A DNA stretch of 64,000 nt from Streptomyces lavendofoliae. GTDB lineage: Bacteria; Actinomycetota; Actinomycetes; Streptomycetales; Streptomycetaceae. Location: NCBI RefSeq assembly GCF_014649735.1, contig NZ_BMTP01000002.1, positions 303,697-367,696 of the forward strand, written 5' to 3'. How positions within the stretch are numbered: position 1 is the stretch's first letter; the number at the start of each line of letters is the position of its first letter. This document shows, piece by piece, positions 9,054 to 20,012 of this stretch. The translations under genes were made by a program, and so were the position numbers. The notes beneath the pieces are model-generated. The model saw only the letters and a program-made list of their open reading frames with translations, was not told the DNA's origin and did no database searches.

Positions 9054-9090
9054 CTTCCACTATGAGGAAACTAGTATCCACTGATCAGAA
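9049..9090 (+). promoter_or_regulatory. aceB promoter with paired TTCC-N7-GGAA operator
   Basis: TTGAAC at 9049-9054, 17-bp spacer, TAGTAT at 9072-9077 form a near-consensus promoter. Site 1, TTCC-ACTATGA-GGAA (9055-9069), fills the spacer. Site 2, ATCC-ACTGATC-AGAA (9076-9090), covers the end of the -10 and the expected start point. Centres are 21 bp apart. A bound dimer pair would block RNA polymerase. Confidence 0.65.
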
Positions 9091-9216
9091 GCACCCGATC
9101 GTCAGAAGGCGCCCGTGACCGTATCTCGGCACCCGCGGCACTCAGTGCCGCGCGCGTACGCCCGGCGGCCGCTGCACGCGCCGCGCCACAGTCCCCGCTG
9201 AAGGAAGTGACAGCTC

Positions 9217-10839
<1,623 letters not shown>

Positions 10840-10860
10840 CCCGCACCGCCGCGAGGACCG

Positions 10861-10898
10861 CTCCGCCCCCTGACGACGCACGACGTCAGGGGGCGGAG
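10861..10898. terminator. Terminator hairpin between convergent aceB and Fn3 lipoprotein genes
   Basis: Perfect 15-bp arms, CTCCGCCCCCTGACG (10861-10875) and its complement (10884-10898), with an 8-nt loop. Confidence 0.75.
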
Positions 10899-10937
10899 TC
10901 CTGCCCGCCCCGGTCCTCGGCTCCGGGAACGGGCGGG

Positions 10938-11903
10938 TCAGGGCATCACCACCGTGCGCTGGGCCGAGAAGTCGCCCCAGGTGCCGTCCGGGAGTTTGGC
11001 GCGGAGTTTGACGGTGTAGCGGGTGCCGGGGGCGTCGGTGACGGTGAAGGTGTAGGTCACCTCGCCCGGCGGGGGCTGGGCGCCCCAGACGATGGTGGTG
11101 GCGAAGGCGCCGTTCAGGAACAGCTGGTGCTCCTTGACGGGGGCGCCGGTGGCCGGCGGCGTCCAGGTCAGCGCGACCGCGCCCTTGCGGGCCGTCGCGG
11201 TGAGGCCGGTGGGGGCGGTGCTGGGGCCGGAGCCGGGGGCCGGGGTGGTCGTGAGGTCGACCGGGGGGCTGTCGGGCGAGGAGTTGTCGGCGGCGTCGCG
11301 GGCCCGGACGGTGAAGGTGTAGACGGTGCCCGGGCGCAGGTTGGCCAGGCGCGCGGAGGTGGCGTCGCCGGGGACGCTGTGGACGCGGGAGCCGGCCTGG
11401 TAGACGTCGTAGGCGGTGACCCCGGCGGCGTCGGTGGCGCGCCCCCAGGTGAGGGTGACCGCGCGGCTGCCCTCCACCGTGCCGCGCAGGGCCGGCGGGC
11501 GGGTGGGCGGCGTGGTGTCGTCCGGGGCGGACGCGGGGGTGGTCACGGGTACGGCGGCGCCGGGCGCGGACAGGTTGCCCGCGGCGTCCCGGGCGCGGAC
11601 GGTGAAACGGTACGCGGTCGAGGGCTTCAGCCGCTCGACGTCGACCATGGTCCGGCCGGCGGGGACCGCCGCGACCTTCCGGCCCTCCTGGAGCACGTCG
11701 TAGCCGGTGACCGCCCTGTCGTCCGTCGAGCGCTCCCACATGACGTGCACGGAGGTGGCGCTGCCGGCCTGGGCGGTGACCCCGGCGGGGGTGGAGGGGC
11801 GTTCGGTGTCCCTGGCCTCGTCCGCGTCCGCGCCACCGCCGCACCCGCCGAGCAGGAGGGCGGCGGCGATGGTCGACACGGCGGCGGTGAACGGGCGTTG
11901 CAC
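10938..11903 (-). CDS. Secreted lipoprotein with three fibronectin type III domains
   Basis: Predicted lipoprotein of 321 aa. A short charged N-terminus, a hydrophobic stretch and the lipobox LLGGC near residue 20 give membrane anchoring on the outside. Three Fn3 repeats follow, each with the pattern P-P-x-L-x-x-T...V-x-L-x-W...Y-x-V...L-x-P-x-T-x-Y-x-F-x-V-x-A-x-D. I start at GTG 11903, which has GGAGG 6-7 bp upstream, instead of an ATG 48 bp earlier. No catalytic domain is attached, which is unusual because such repeats normally flank glycoside hydrolases; probably a surface or carbohydrate-interaction protein. Confidence 0.82.
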   Translation of the reverse strand: MQRPFTAAVSTIAAALLLGGCGGGADADEARDTERPSTPAGVTAQAGSATSVHVMWERSTDDRAVTGYDVLQEGRKVAAVPAGRTMVDVERLKPSTAYRFTVRARDAAGNLSAPGAAVPVTTPASAPDDTTPPTRPPALRGTVEGSRAVTLTWGRATDAAGVTAYDVYQAGSRVHSVPGDATSARLANLRPGTVYTFTVRARDAADNSSPDSPPVDLTTTPAPGSGPSTAPTGLTATARKGAVALTWTPPATGAPVKEHQLFLNGAFATTIVWGAQPPPGEVTYTFTVTDAPGTRYTVKLRAKLPDGTWGDFSAQRTVVMP

Positions 11904-11966
11904 GGTCGGCCTCCACGTACGACTGGGTATTGGTCCAGACCTGTATGGCATACGTGGGGGGAGGCT

Positions 11967-14147
11967 TCAAGAGCGCGGACGCCATCGGTCGCGGCGCTTC
12001 CCCGCGTTCGTCCGTCGCAGCGCCTTCACGGTGTGCTCGGCCAGGGTCGCGACCTCCGGGTCGGGGTGATGGGCGGCGAGGGCGTCCATGACGTCGCGGG
12101 CGGTGTCCCGGTCGGCCCGGACCAGTGCCCCGGCCAGGGCCCGGGCGCCGCCGGGCCAGTGGGAGGCGGCGGCGTCGAAGGCACCGGGCAGCGCCCGGGC
12201 GCCGGCGTCCGGTTCCGCCGCGCCGGCGGCGGGCGGACGGGCCCGCAGGTCGCGGTGGCGGTGGTCGTCCAGCTCCTCAAGGGTCAGCACCGCGCGGGCG
12301 TCCTGCGGCACGCGCTCGGCGTCCCGGGGGGCCGCCTCCCCCCGCGCGGCCAGCAGCCGGTGGGCGCGGGCCCCGGTGGCGGGGTGGGTGAGCGCGCCGC
12401 GCAGGGCCTCGGCGGGGACGGCGGCGAGCGCGAGGCGGGCGAACAGCCCGGCGGTGTCGACGCCGTGGAAGTCCGCGGCCTTCGCCGCCTCGACGGCGCC
12501 GAGCAGCTCGCCCCAGGCGGTGACGCCCCGGCCCGCCGTCCAGCGGGTCAGCGCGTCGGCGGCCGTCCGCTCCGGCCAGCTCCCGACGGCGGCGACCACC
12601 TCGGCGGCCTCCCACTCCGAGATCTCCTCGTCGCCGGGGGCCGCGACGTGCCCGGCGGTCAGGACCCGCCGGACGACGGCGCCGCCCAGCGGGGTGAGGC
12701 CGTAGGCGTCGCCCGCCCGGAAGACGCAGCCCGTCGCGGCCAGCCGGTCGACCACCTCCGCCAGGGCCCGGGCGTGGGCCTCCAGGTCCGCCGGCTCCAC
12801 CAGGTCGTCCAGGTCCGGGGCCGGGACGCCCAGCAGGGCGGGGAGCCGGTCGCGGGACGGCATCGCGTACGGCCGCCCGTCCGGCCCGCCGTCCGGGACC
12901 GGGACGGGGGCGTCCTCCAGGTCCGGGTCGACCGGCAGCCCGCCGCTCTCGGCCGCCTTGCGGACGACGGAGTCGGGGGTGCCGCCCCGCTCGTACAGCG
13001 CGTACAGCAGGTGCGCGGCGTCCAGCGCGTACTCCGAGCCGGAGGTGGCGCCGACGTCCTCGACGACCGCCGCCAGGACGTCCGCCGCCAGGTCGGTCAG
13101 CTCCTCGGGGGTGCCGTCGGCCCAGACGGCGGCGGCCGGTCCGGTGAAGCAGCGCTCGGCGATCGCGGGCGGCACGTCGCCGGAGCCCGCCGCGAGCGCG
13201 GCCGGCAGGGGGGCGGCGTGCAGCAGCGCCCGGATCCGGTCCGGGGCGGGCGGTTCGGGCGGCGGGGGGAGGGGCCTCGTGGCGTCGCCGTAGTAGTCGA
13301 GTTGCTCGCCGAGCAGCCGGTCCGCGAGGGCGAAGTGGGGGATCGACTCGGGGCCGGGCGCGAGGGCGGCGTGCGGGCCGTCCGGTTCGGCGAGCGCCTC
13401 GCCCAGGCCCGCGGCCGTCCAGCGGTCGCCGAGCGCTGCGGCGACCCGCTCCAGCTCGGCGGGGAGCTCCTCGTCGGGACGGTCGGCGTCCAGGAGGAGG
13501 CCGGGCAGCAGCGGGCCGGCCGGGGACGGCGCCTCCACGTCCCGCGCGAAGGCCGCGAGCAGCGCCTCGCCCAGCCGGACGCGGACCGCGAACGTGCGGG
13601 CGGCGACGTCGGAGCGGTGCAGCGGCGCGGGGAGGGCCGGGCGGTCGGCGTGCGGGGTGTCCTCGTGGGCGGCGAGCCACGCCCGTACGGCGTCGGGGTC
13701 GCCGGCGTCCACGCCGTCGGCGCGCAGCAGGGACGCGTACCAGCGCGGCCAGGTCAGGTTCCACGGATCGGCCATGGCACGGCGGAACTCCGGTACGGCC
13801 TCCTCGATCGCGGTGAGCAGCCGGGCATGCCGCTTGGCGTTCAGCCGGCCGTCCGCCCGGAGCCGGCCGGCGAGCGCGGCGAGGATCTCCGGGACCGCGT
13901 CGACCTCCTCAGGGGTGCCCCACAGCAGCACGGGCAGGTCCTCGTGGAGCACGGGGCCCAGCAGGCGCGCCGTCGGCTCGGGCACACCGGTCCTGCGGTC
14001 GGCGCCGCGCAGGGCGAGCAGCGTGAGGACGGCGTCCGCGGGGCGCGCGGGCAGGGGGTCTTCGCCGCGGGCCTCGCGTTCCTTGTCCGCCCGGGCCAGG
14101 AAGTCGGCGAGTCCGGTGTTCGGGGCGGGTGTACGGAGAACGGTCAC
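11967..14147 (-). CDS. Large hypothetical protein, Ala-rich, function unknown
   Basis: 726 aa, no signal peptide and no membrane helix seen. The sequence is rich in Ala, Leu, Asp and Glu with many helix-like heptads, and its last 100 residues (DAAASHWPGGARALAGALVRADRDTARDVMDALAAHHPDPEVATLAEHTVKALRRT, with a basic tail) look like HEAT-type helical repeats. I do not recognise a catalytic motif. Start taken at GTG 14147 (VTVLRTPAPNTGLADFLARADKEREARG); no strong SD is visible, so the start is uncertain. Confidence 0.72.
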   Translation of the reverse strand: MTVLRTPAPNTGLADFLARADKEREARGEDPLPARPADAVLTLLALRGADRRTGVPEPTARLLGPVLHEDLPVLLWGTPEEVDAVPEILAALAGRLRADGRLNAKRHARLLTAIEEAVPEFRRAMADPWNLTWPRWYASLLRADGVDAGDPDAVRAWLAAHEDTPHADRPALPAPLHRSDVAARTFAVRVRLGEALLAAFARDVEAPSPAGPLLPGLLLDADRPDEELPAELERVAAALGDRWTAAGLGEALAEPDGPHAALAPGPESIPHFALADRLLGEQLDYYGDATRPLPPPPEPPAPDRIRALLHAAPLPAALAAGSGDVPPAIAERCFTGPAAAVWADGTPEELTDLAADVLAAVVEDVGATSGSEYALDAAHLLYALYERGGTPDSVVRKAAESGGLPVDPDLEDAPVPVPDGGPDGRPYAMPSRDRLPALLGVPAPDLDDLVEPADLEAHARALAEVVDRLAATGCVFRAGDAYGLTPLGGAVVRRVLTAGHVAAPGDEEISEWEAAEVVAAVGSWPERTAADALTRWTAGRGVTAWGELLGAVEAAKAADFHGVDTAGLFARLALAAVPAEALRGALTHPATGARAHRLLAARGEAAPRDAERVPQDARAVLTLEELDDHRHRDLRARPPAAGAAEPDAGARALPGAFDAAASHWPGGARALAGALVRADRDTARDVMDALAAHHPDPEVATLAEHTVKALRRTNAGKRRDRWRPRS

Positions 14148-14384
14148 TCGGGGAGCGTATGGGCCCCGCCCGCGCGGGGGCGGTCGCGCGCCCGGGTGGC
14201 TAGCCCGTTCAGGCGACGCCGTCGCCCGGTGGGCGCGCGGCTGCGGCGCTCGACGGGCCCGGGGCGGGGAGGCGGCGCTCGACGGCGGGCACGCGCGTGC
14301 GGCTCCCGCCCCGGTCCGGTGAAACGATGAGTTTCCGGGCCGCCGGCGGTCTGCCCTCACATGGACAAGCACACGGAGGCAGCC

Positions 14385-14966
14385 ATGCTCGATCTCGGAC
14401 CCGCGACCCGTCGGGTGGCGGACCTGCTGGAGGGTGTCGCCGACGACCGGCTCGACGGCCCGACGCCCTGCCCGGACTACACCGTCCGGGACCTGTTGGC
14501 CCACCTGGCGGGCCTCGCGGTCGCCTTCCGGGACGCCGGGAGGAAGGCGTTCGGGCCCACCACCGACACCAGCCCGCAGTCCGGCCTGCCGCCACTCGAC
14601 GACGACTGGCGTGCCGCGCTCCCCCGCCGGCTCGACGAGCTCGCCGCCGCGTGGCGGGAGCCGGACGCCTGGGCGGGCACCACCCGGGCGGGCGGGGTCG
14701 TCCTGCCGGGCGAGGTGGCGGGGCTGGTCGCGCTGAACGAGGTGCTGGTCCACGGGTGGGACCTGGCGCGGGCCACCGGCCAGGAGTACGCGCCGGACGA
14801 CGCGTCCCTGGAGGCCTCCCGCGCCCTGCTCGGCTCCGCTGCCGAGGACTCGGAGCAGAGCCCGTTCGGCCGGCCCGTCCCCGTACCGGACGGTGCTCCG
14901 CTGCTCGACCAGGTGGTCGGCCTCAGTGGCCGGCGCCCCGACTGGAGCCCCTCGGCGAACGCCTGA
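14385..14966 (+). CDS. TIGR03086-type metal-binding protein (mycothiol-dependent/DinB-like fold)
   Basis: 193 aa, matching the maleylpyruvate-isomerase N-terminal/DinB-like four-helix family: LDLGPATRRVADLLEGVADDRLDGPTPCPDYTVRDLLAHLAGL at the start and LNEVLVHGWDLARATGQ in the middle, where His residues bind a divalent metal. Family members use mycothiol as thiol cofactor in actinobacteria. ATG 14385 follows GGAGG at 14375-14379. Substrate unknown. Confidence 0.82.
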   Translation: MLDLGPATRRVADLLEGVADDRLDGPTPCPDYTVRDLLAHLAGLAVAFRDAGRKAFGPTTDTSPQSGLPPLDDDWRAALPRRLDELAAAWREPDAWAGTTRAGGVVLPGEVAGLVALNEVLVHGWDLARATGQEYAPDDASLEASRALLGSAAEDSEQSPFGRPVPVPDGAPLLDQVVGLSGRRPDWSPSANA

Positions 14967-15227
14967 CCTCGGTGCGCCCTGTCGGCACCCACCCCTGGGC
15001 CCCGTACCGCGCGCCGGACGGGGGCCCGGGCACCTCAGAGGCCGTGCCGGAAGGCGACTCCCCCGAGCGCCGCTCGTGCCCGGAGAGGCTCGATGCCCCC
15101 GCCGGATGGCGGCGGGACCGGGTCCGGGGCACGCCGTCCGCGGCCCGGCGTGTACGACTCCGCCGGCGACGGGTTCGTCCCGGGGCGCCGGCGGCGGACG
15201 GCGTGGCCGGGGCCTGAACGGGCGCAC

Positions 15228-15260
15228 GGCGCGTACGGCACCGCCGGTGCCGTACGCGCC
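15228..15260. terminator. Terminator hairpin in the 14967-15282 intergenic stretch
   Basis: Perfect 15-bp arms GGCGCGTACGGCACC / GGTGCCGTACGCGCC with a 3-nt loop, between two convergent genes. The remaining 260 bp of this gap show nothing else I can support. Confidence 0.7.
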
Positions 15261-15282
15261 CACCGATCCGGCCCTGCGGCCG

Positions 15283-16758
15283 TCAGCGCGCCGGTGCCGG
15301 CCTGGCGGCGCGGGTCTCGGAGATCTCCTCCCCCGGTTCCATGGGGGCGGTGACCTCGTCGGCGTCGCGGCCTCCCTTGCCCAGGTGGTTGAAGACCAGG
15401 TTGAGCAGGACGGCGGCGACGCAGCCGGTGGAGATGCCGGAGTCCAGAATGATCTTCGCGGTCTCCGGGAAGGCGTGGTAGAACTCCGGCTCGGTGATCG
15501 GGATGATGCCCACGGCCAGCGAGACCGCCACGATCAGGACGTTGTTGTCCTTCTCCAGACCGGCCTTGACCAGGGTCTGGATGCCGCTGGCCGCGACCGA
15601 TCCGAACAGGACGACACCGGCGCCGCCGAGCACCGGGCGCGGGACGACCGAGATCAGGGAGGCGGCGACCGGCGACAGGCCCATGAGGACCAGGAAGCCG
15701 CCGCCCGCCGCGACCACGAACCTGCTGCGGATCCTGGTCATCGCCACGAGGCCGATGTTCTGGGCGAAGGCGCTGCACATGAAGCCGTTGAAGAGCGGGC
15801 TGATGGCCGAGCCGAGGGTGTCGGCGCGCAGGCCGGCCGCGATGGTCTTCTCGTCGGCGGGCCGCTCGACGATCTCGCCGAGCGCCAGCATGTCGGCGGT
15901 CGACTCGGTCATCGACACGAGCATCACCACGCACATGGAGATGATCGCGGCGAGCGCGAACTGCGGTGCGCCGAAGTGGAACGGCGCCGGGAAGCCGACG
16001 ACGTCCGCCTCGATGACGGGGGTGAAGTCGGTGACGCCGAACGGTACGGCGATCAGCGTGCCCAGGACCAGCCCGATGAGGACCGCGATCTGCTTGACGA
16101 ACCCCCGGGTGAACCGCCGCAGCACCAGGACCAGGGCCAGGGTGATCGCCGCGAGGGTGAGGTAGGTCGTCGACCCGTAGTCCTTCGCCGCCGGATCGGG
16201 CCCCTGGGCCCAGCCGAAGGCGACCGGCAGCAGGGAGACCCCGATCAGGGTGATGACGGTGCCGGTGACGACCGGCGGGAAGAACCGGACGAGCTTGCTG
16301 AAGTACGGGGCGGCGATGAACCCCAGCAGGCCGGCGACGATGATCGCGCCGAAGATGACCGGGAGGGCGTCGGCCTTGTCGTCGGTGGTGTCGACGATGG
16401 CGAGCATCGGGGCGACACCGGCGAAGGTGACGCCGTTGACGAACGGCAGCCGGGCGCCGATCTTCCAGACGCCGAGGGTCTGCAGGAAGGTGGCGAGGCC
16501 GGCGGTGAAGAGGCTGGCACCGGTGAGGAAGGTGAGTTCGGTGCCCGAGAGCCCGACGGCGGCTCCGACTATCAGGGGCGGGGCCACCACGCCCGCGTAC
16601 ATGGCGGCCACATGCTGGAGGCCGCTGGTGAACATCCTCAGGGGCGGGAGCGTCTCGTCGACCGGGTGCTTCCGGTCCGCCGGGGCGGCTCCTGCGTCGG
16701 CGCCCTCGGGGGCGTCGGTGGCGTCTGCGTCGTTGCGAAACCTGGGCTTGGCGGCCAC
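15283..16758 (-). CDS. NCS2 purine (xanthine/urate) permease 1
   Basis: Nucleobase:cation symporter of 491 aa with about 12-14 membrane helices. NCS2 signatures are visible: QHVAAMYAGVVAPPLIVG in helix 1, FVNGVTFAGVAPML, a glutamate in SMTESTADMLALGEI (helix 8 substrate/proton site), and the NAT-type region SAFAQNIGLVAMTRIRSR in helix 10. Start GTG 16758 has GGAGG about 7 bp upstream. The stretch before the first helix is Asp/Ala-rich. Its partner in the locus is the related but distinct permease at 18542; one probably takes xanthine and the other urate, not resolved here. Confidence 0.92.
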   Translation of the reverse strand: MAAKPRFRNDADATDAPEGADAGAAPADRKHPVDETLPPLRMFTSGLQHVAAMYAGVVAPPLIVGAAVGLSGTELTFLTGASLFTAGLATFLQTLGVWKIGARLPFVNGVTFAGVAPMLAIVDTTDDKADALPVIFGAIIVAGLLGFIAAPYFSKLVRFFPPVVTGTVITLIGVSLLPVAFGWAQGPDPAAKDYGSTTYLTLAAITLALVLVLRRFTRGFVKQIAVLIGLVLGTLIAVPFGVTDFTPVIEADVVGFPAPFHFGAPQFALAAIISMCVVMLVSMTESTADMLALGEIVERPADEKTIAAGLRADTLGSAISPLFNGFMCSAFAQNIGLVAMTRIRSRFVVAAGGGFLVLMGLSPVAASLISVVPRPVLGGAGVVLFGSVAASGIQTLVKAGLEKDNNVLIVAVSLAVGIIPITEPEFYHAFPETAKIILDSGISTGCVAAVLLNLVFNHLGKGGRDADEVTAPMEPGEEISETRAARPAPAR

Positions 16759-16868
16759 GTGGGTTCCTCCGGTCGGTTACACGTGCTCGGGGACGTGGGT
16801 TTCATGGAGGTGGTGCAGGTGTTGCGCCCGGGGGGGTGTGCCGTCGTATCCCGACACCCTTCACCGTT

Positions 16869-16908
16869 CCGGGGGGTGCGTACCTCCTTGCGGTACGGCA
16901 CCCCCCGG
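16869..16908. terminator. Hairpin downstream of the deaminase gene
   Basis: Near-perfect arms CCGGGGGGTGC-GTACC and GGTAC-GGCACCCCCCGG with a 7-nt loop, in the 304-bp gap between the amidohydrolase stop and the permease start. It would end the upstream transcript before the permease promoter. Confidence 0.6.
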
Positions 16909-16997
16909 TCCGGCTGCCGCGGGCCCCGCTCGGGTCCGCGGCGACCGGTCGAGGGCCGTCCCCCTCGACCGGACTTCGTGGATCGCCCACCCGCGTC

Positions 16998-17085
16998 AGG
17001 CGCGGGCGGCGATGTGCGCCACCGGGGGGTCAGCCCCGGGCGGCGATGTGCGTCGCCGGAGGTCAGCCCCGGGCGGCGATACGGG
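16998..17085. repeat. Tandem copies of the amidohydrolase 3' end
   Basis: GTCAGCCCCGGGCGGCGAT occurs at the true gene end (about 17063) and again about 33 bp further downstream; a third, partly diverged copy (GCGCGGGCGGCGAT) follows. Small tandem duplications that leave the reading frame intact. Confidence 0.6.
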
Positions 17086-18463
17086 CGAGGCGCTGGGCCT
17101 CGTCCCGGGTGGAGCGCGCGATGGCGTCCTCGTCGACCGTCAGCAGACGGTTGTCCGCGACGATCTGCCTGCCGTTGACGAACGACGCGGTGACCGGCGC
17201 CGCCGCGCCGAAGACCAGCGCGGTCACCGGGTCGGCGATGGAGGCGTGGGCGAGCGTGTCCAGCTTCCACAGCACGAGGTCGGCGAGCTTGCCCGCCTCC
17301 AGGGAGCCGATCTGCGAGGCGCGGCCCAGGACCTGGGCGCCGCCGTACGTCCCCAGGCGCAGGGCCTGGCGGGCGTTCAGGGCGGCCTCGCGGTGCACCG
17401 GGTTGAGGCGGTTGATCAGCAGCGCGTTGCGCAGTTCGGTGTGGAGTTCACCGGACTCGTTGGAGGCGGTGCCGTCGACGCCGAGGCCCACCGGTACACC
17501 GGCCTTGAGCATGTCGGGTACGCGGGCGATGCCGGCGGCGAGGCGGGCGTTGGACGACGGGCAGTGCGCCACGCCGGTCTTCGTCCGGGCGAAGGCCTCG
17601 ATGTCGGAGTCGTTCATGTGGACGCAGTGCGCCATCCACACGTCCTCGCCGAGCCAGCCGGTGGACTCGAAGTAGTCGGTGGGGCCCATGCCGAACAGTT
17701 CCTTGCAGAACTGCTCCTCCTCGACGGTCTCCGAGCCGTGGGTGTGCAGGCGCACGCCGAGGCGACGGGCCAGCTCGGCACCCTGCTTGAGCAGCTCGGT
17801 GGAGACGGAGAACGGTGAGCAGGGCGCGACGGCGACCTGCGTCATGGCGTCGAAGGAGGCGTCGTGGTGCTTCTTGACGGTCTCCTCGGTGGCGGCGAGG
17901 GCCCCTTCGAGGGTCTCGACGGCGAAGTCCGGCGGCAGGCCGCCGTCCTTCTCGCTGCGGTCCATGGAACCGCGGGCGAGGGTGAAGCGGACGCCCATCT
18001 CGGAAGCGGCCTTGATGATGGCGCCGGACAGGTCGCCGGAGTCCTTCGGGTAGACGTAGTGGTGGTCCATGGCGGTGGTGACGCCGCCGCGGGCCATCAT
18101 GCCCAGGGAGCCCTGGGCGGCCGCGTACCCCATCTGCTCGTCGATGCGCGCCCACGTCGGGTAGAGGGCGACCAGCCAGTTGAACAGGTTGTGGTCGGTG
18201 GCCAGACCCCGGGTGATCCACTGGTAGAAGTGGTGGTGCGTGTTGATCAGGCCCGGGGTGACGAGGTGGCCGGTGCCGTCGATGCGCCGTACGACGCCCG
18301 TCAGACCCTCCGGGGCCTTGCCCGCTCCGATCGACTCGATCCTGTTGTCCGCGATGACCAGGTGACCCGAGGCGTACTCGGTGTCGTGGGCGTCGACGGT
18401 CGCGATCGCGCAGTTCTCGATCACGATGCGCTGGGGCGCGCTCTGGGCTGCCGAAGGTGCCAT
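17063..18463 (-). CDS. 8-oxoguanine deaminase / guanine deaminase-like amidohydrolase
   Basis: Cytosolic metal-dependent deaminase of 466 aa of the TrzN/AtzB/8-oxoguanine deaminase group. Metal-binding motif TPGLINTHHHFYQWITRGLA near residue 65, then HTHGSETVEEE, WMAHCVHMNDSDIEAF and GLGVDGTASNESG (metal His/Asp set), and a C-terminal small beta domain. The HHHFYQ form of the first motif is typical of 8-oxoguanine deaminases, which yield urate, the substrate of the neighbouring uricase. ATG 18463 follows GAAGGA. It lies between two purine permeases on the same strand. Confidence 0.88.
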   Translation of the reverse strand: MAPSAAQSAPQRIVIENCAIATVDAHDTEYASGHLVIADNRIESIGAGKAPEGLTGVVRRIDGTGHLVTPGLINTHHHFYQWITRGLATDHNLFNWLVALYPTWARIDEQMGYAAAQGSLGMMARGGVTTAMDHHYVYPKDSGDLSGAIIKAASEMGVRFTLARGSMDRSEKDGGLPPDFAVETLEGALAATEETVKKHHDASFDAMTQVAVAPCSPFSVSTELLKQGAELARRLGVRLHTHGSETVEEEQFCKELFGMGPTDYFESTGWLGEDVWMAHCVHMNDSDIEAFARTKTGVAHCPSSNARLAAGIARVPDMLKAGVPVGLGVDGTASNESGELHTELRNALLINRLNPVHREAALNARQALRLGTYGGAQVLGRASQIGSLEAGKLADLVLWKLDTLAHASIADPVTALVFGAAAPVTASFVNGRQIVADNRLLTVDEDAIARSTRDEAQRLARIAARG

Positions 18464-18541
18464 GGTGCTTCCTTCTTCTGTCAGTGGCGGTGGCTGGGGG
18501 TTCCCCCGGACGGGAAGTCCCGGGGAGGGCACGGCAGGACC

Positions 18542-19942
18542 CTAGGAGGATTTGAGTGCCGGGGCCTGGTGACGGCTCCGGGTGCCGAGGTGGTGGAAGA
18601 ACAGGTTGAGCAGGACCGCGACCAGCGCTCCCGCGCTGATCCCGGAGCCGAGGACGGTCTGCGCCCAGGCCGGGAACTGGGCGTAGAAGGTGGGGGCGGC
18701 GAGCGGGATGATGCCCGCTCCCAGGGCGACGGCCACCAGGATGATGTTGGAGCTGTCGTCGAGCCCGGCCTCGGACAGCGTACGGATGCCGCTGACCGCG
18801 ATCGAGCCGAACAGGACGATTCCGGCGCCCCCCAGGACGGGCATGGGGACGAGCGAGACGACCGCGCCGAGCACCGGGAAGATCCCGAGGACCAGGAGCG
18901 CGCCGCCGGCGACGGCGACGACGTAGCGGCTGCGCACCCGGGTGAGGGAGACGACGCCGACGTTCTGTGCGAAGGCCGAGGTGGGGAAGCCGCCGAAGAC
19001 GGGGCCGATCAGGGTGGCGACTCCGTCCGTGCGCAGGCCCCGTGTGATGGTCCTGCCGTCGGTGCGGCGTTCGCAGATCTCGCCGAGGGCGAGCATTCCG
19101 GCACTGGACTCGGTCATCAGCACCAGCATCACGATGCACAGCGACAGGATCGCGGCGGGCTGGAACTCGGGGGCGCCGAAGGCGAAGGGCGCGGGCAGGG
19201 CCGCGACGGGCGCCTCCTTCAGGGCGGTGAAGTCCGCCATGCCGAAGGGGATCGCGGCGAGGGTACCGGTGAACAGGCCGAGCAGCAGGGCGATCTGCTT
19301 GACGAATCCCCGGCCGAAGCGCTGGAAGAGCAGGATGACGACGAGGGTGAAGGCGGCGAGCGCCAGGTGTCTCGTGGCGCCGAAGTCGGCGGCGTGTTCG
19401 TCCCCGCCCTGCGCCCAGCTCACCGGTACGGGCATCAGGGTCACCCCGATGAGGGTGATGACGACTCCGGTGACGAGCGGCGGGAAGAAGCGCAGGAGCC
19501 GGCCGAAGAAGGGGCCGACCACCAGGCAGAACACCCCGGCGACCATCACGGCGCCGTAGATGGCGGGGAGTTGCCGGCCCGGGGCGCTGGTCTCGGCGAT
19601 GGCGAGCATGGGCGCGATGCCGGCGGAGGACGCGGCGTTGACGAACGGGAGCCGGTTCCCGGCGAAGTCCGCGACGCCGACGGTCTGGAGGATGGTGGCG
19701 AGGCCGGCGATGAGCAGGCTCGCCGCGATCAGCCGGGTCATCCCGGCGGTGTCCAGGCCGGCGGCCTGGCCGATGATGAGCGGAGGGGTGACGACGCCCG
19801 CGTACATGGCGGCGATGTGCTGGAGCGCGGCGGGGACGAGCCGCGAGAAGGGGAGCTTTTCGTCCACCGGGTGACAGGGGATCTTCTCCGGTGGGGTGGA
19901 ACACGGGCCTTCTGGTGCGGGCCCCGGTGCGGGCTGTGCCAT
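18542..19942 (-). CDS. NCS2 purine (xanthine/urate) permease 2
   Basis: 466-aa membrane symporter, paralogue of the permease at 15283. It keeps QHIAAMYAGVVTPPLIIG, FVNAASSAGIAPML, the glutamate in LMTESSAGMLALGEI and SAFAQNVGVVSLTRVRSR. It lacks the long acidic N-terminus of permease 1 and differs in helix 3 (FVNAASSAG against FVNGVTFAG), suggesting different preference. Immediately upstream of the deaminase (gap about 78 bp), so probably co-transcribed. Confidence 0.92.
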   Translation of the reverse strand: MAQPAPGPAPEGPCSTPPEKIPCHPVDEKLPFSRLVPAALQHIAAMYAGVVTPPLIIGQAAGLDTAGMTRLIAASLLIAGLATILQTVGVADFAGNRLPFVNAASSAGIAPMLAIAETSAPGRQLPAIYGAVMVAGVFCLVVGPFFGRLLRFFPPLVTGVVITLIGVTLMPVPVSWAQGGDEHAADFGATRHLALAAFTLVVILLFQRFGRGFVKQIALLLGLFTGTLAAIPFGMADFTALKEAPVAALPAPFAFGAPEFQPAAILSLCIVMLVLMTESSAGMLALGEICERRTDGRTITRGLRTDGVATLIGPVFGGFPTSAFAQNVGVVSLTRVRSRYVVAVAGGALLVLGIFPVLGAVVSLVPMPVLGGAGIVLFGSIAVSGIRTLSEAGLDDSSNIILVAVALGAGIIPLAAPTFYAQFPAWAQTVLGSGISAGALVAVLLNLFFHHLGTRSRHQAPALKSS

Positions 19943-19964
19943 TGCTGGTCCCTCCGGTCCGGTG

Positions 19965-19997
19965 CCGCCCCGCCCTCCGTGAGGGCGGGCGGGGCGG
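19965..19997. terminator. Hairpin after the uricase operon
   Basis: CCGCCCCGCC-CTC (19965-19977) pairs with GAGGGCGGGCGGGGCGG (19981-19997) with a 4-nt bulge, in the 70-bp gap between uricase and permease 2. May terminate or attenuate read-through. Confidence 0.55.
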
Positions 19998-20012
19998 TCA
20001 TCGGCCTGGCAA

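Noticed and set aside
11967..15263. Minus-strand ORF of 1098 aa
   Set aside because: Only the part from GTG 14147 has coding character; the upstream part overlaps the real plus-strand TIGR03086 gene and the terminator region.
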